The notes under the pieces: generated by a model | Databases searched by the model: none | What the model was told of the DNA's origin: nothing | What the model saw: only the letters and a program-made list of their open reading frames with translations | Shown: one piece after another, positions 6,588 through 7,651 of the stretch | Layout: each line of letters begins with the position of its first letter | Position numbering within the stretch: position 1 is the first letter of the stretch | Source of the DNA: Flavobacteriia bacterium | Lineage (GTDB): Bacteria > Bacteroidota > Bacteroidia > Flavobacteriales > Flavobacteriaceae | NCBI GenBank assembly: GCA_003973375.1 | Contig: QNYL01000174.1 | Location: 1 to 7,651, forward strand | DNA length: 7,651 nt | Reading direction: 5' to 3' | Position numbers and translations under genes: made by a program

Positions 6588-7651
6588 TTAGTTGTTTTCT
6601 ATACCCCGGTTTTTATTGGGTTCGGGGCCCATTTCAAGGATGAGTTCTCCTCCGTTTAATAATTCTGAAACCGGAAATTTAAAATTGTTAAGATTTTTTC
6701 CGTTCAATGATGCTTTCTGGATATAAATATTTTTTCTGCTGTTGTTTATGGCTTTGATTATAAATTGTTTCCCACGCTTATATCTGTTTCCCAGGTCAAT
6801 ATGGATCTCCTTAAAAAGAGGACTTCCGATCTCATAAACCGGATTGGCATTTGTTCCTCCGTCGGTTTGAAAAAGTCCAATGGCATTCATTACAAACCAG
6901 GCACTCATCTGCCCCTGATCTTCATCGCCCAGATAAGCATCAGAAACACCGTAACCATAATATCTTTCCATGATGGCTCTGCTCCATTTCTGGGTGAGCC
7001 ATGGTTTCCCTGCCCAGTTAAATAAAAAGGCAAAATGCATTGATTGCTGGTTTCCCTGTACCACAGGGTAATCCCAGTACTGATCATTGGGACCGTTAAA
7101 ACGCCACTGATAACTTTCTTTAAATCCCCATTCCAGTCTGTCTGTAAAGGTTTTCTTTCCAATTTTACCAATCAGGCCGGGAACATCATGAGGGACAAAA
7201 TAAGTAAGTTGCCAGGCATTTCCTTCCACATAGTGGTGGTTAGCTCCCGATTTGAAAGGATCAAAATCTTTAAGCCAGTTTCCTTCGGAATCTTTCATCC
7301 TCGCAAAACCTGTTTCGGGGTCGATTACATTTTTCCACCAGTTGCTCCGTACTTTAAAGATCTTATAGAGTTCTTCTTTTCCCAGTGACCGGGCAAACTG
7401 AGATACCGCCCAGTCGTCAAAACTGTATTCTAATGAATTTGAGAACCGGCCTTTGTCATAAGGTACATATTTATGTTCAAGATAAACTTTCAGATCTCTG
7501 TTTCCGGCAAGTCCGCCTCCCACTTTTTGCGCAGGTGTGGTTTGCATTTTAACCACTGCCTCAAAGGCTTTTTCAATATCAAAATCACGAATTCCCATCT
7601 GATAGGCTCCCACAATTAAAGGAATCTCATGTTCGGCTACCATAACCGGAA
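6588..7651 (-). CDS. GH92 alpha-mannosidase family glycosidase (5' partial)
   Basis: The C-terminal half (about 353 residues) of a second GH92 enzyme. The frame is open through the right edge, so the ATG at 7643 is internal and the start lies outside the window. Motifs match those of the plus-strand GH92: AYQMGIRDFD, HKYVPY, catalytic acid Glu in VEGNAWQLTYFVPHD (codon 7224-7226), GKPWLTQKW, and the base pair Asp-x-Asp in GDEDQGQM (6924-6926 and 6918-6920). The C-terminus MGPEPNKNRG is the usual family ending. Like its relative it has GNQ (Gln codon 7047-7049) where many GH92 enzymes have Glu next to the +1 subsite. The two GH92 proteins are clearly divergent paralogues, not a recent duplication. 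This is the most upstream visible gene of the five-gene minus-strand operon. It probably removes terminal alpha-mannose in the periplasm or at the cell surface; its export signal cannot be seen. Confidence 0.92.
   Translation of the reverse strand, partial: PVMVAEHEIPLIVGAYQMGIRDFDIEKAFEAVVKMQTTPAQKVGGGLAGNRDLKVYLEHKYVPYDKGRFSNSLEYSFDDWAVSQFARSLGKEELYKIFKVRSNWWKNVIDPETGFARMKDSEGNWLKDFDPFKSGANHHYVEGNAWQLTYFVPHDVPGLIGKIGKKTFTDRLEWGFKESYQWRFNGPNDQYWDYPVVQGNQQSMHFAFLFNWAGKPWLTQKWSRAIMERYYGYGVSDAYLGDEDQGQMSAWFVMNAIGLFQTDGGTNANPVYEIGSPLFKEIHIDLGNRYKRGKQFIIKAINNSRKNIYIQKASLNGKNLNNFKFPVSELLNGGELILEMGPEPNKNRGIENN

Larger units (their letters stand above)
2361..7651 (-). other. Five-gene glycan-utilisation operon (5' end outside window)
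   Basis: Five minus-strand genes follow one another with gaps of only 16, 24, 5 and 12 bases, and no hairpin or Bacteroidota-type promoter (TTTG ... TAnnTTTG) was found between them. The order is GH92, six-hairpin lipoprotein, GntR regulator, ROK kinase, MFS permease: extracytoplasmic cleavage, control, phosphorylation and uptake in one transcript. The promoter and any further upstream genes, including a possible SusC/SusD pair, are beyond the right edge. Co-transcription is inferred from spacing. Confidence 0.8.

Noticed and set aside
6603..6627. GC-rich 5-bp inverted repeat (CCCCG ... CGGGG) near the end of the minus-strand GH92 gene
   Set aside because: It encodes the conserved C-terminal PEPNKNRG region, has a short stem with a 15-base loop and no T-run after it, so it is unlikely to be a terminator.

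Overview
The window looks like Bacteroidota DNA, most likely from a Flavobacteriia- or Sphingobacteriia-type carbohydrate degrader. Base composition is moderately AT-rich, ribosome binding sites lack obvious Shine-Dalgarno GG cores, and there is a Bacteroidota-style lipoprotein. The gene set (two GH92 enzymes, another glycosidase, a FucP-like permease, a ROK kinase and a GntR regulator) is typical of a glycan-utilisation locus. The genus cannot be named from the sequence alone.

Layout: bases 1-2290 (+) carry a GH92 alpha-mannosidase-family gene whose 5' end lies outside the window. It converges on a tightly packed minus-strand operon that runs from beyond the right edge down to 2361. In transcription order the operon is: a second GH92 gene (7651 to 6588, 5' end outside the window), a six-hairpin glycosidase lipoprotein (6571-5273), a GntR/UTRA repressor (5248-4484), an atypical ROK sugar kinase (4478-3552) and an FHS-type MFS sugar permease (3539-2361). 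Gaps are 16, 24, 5 and 12 bases. The only other intergenic space is a 70-base AT-rich stretch between the convergent stops (2291-2360). There are no RNA genes, mobile elements, CRISPR arrays or long gene-free stretches.

Inferred joint function: the two GH92 enzymes and the lipoprotein glycosidase would trim alpha-mannose-containing glycans (or a related alpha-linked glycan) at the cell envelope. The permease would carry the released sugar across the inner membrane and the ROK enzyme would phosphorylate it. The GntR/UTRA protein would sense a sugar or sugar phosphate and control the operon. No SusC/SusD pair is visible; it may lie outside the window. The substrate is not proven. Both GH92 proteins keep the catalytic Glu and Asp-x-Asp but carry Gln where I recall alpha-1,2-specific GH92 enzymes having a +1-subsite Glu, so they may act on an unusual linkage. 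The ROK kinase lacks the usual zinc cysteines and resembles polyphosphate glucokinases in two motifs. No wholly new system was identified; the points of interest are these deviations and the unclassified glycosidase.
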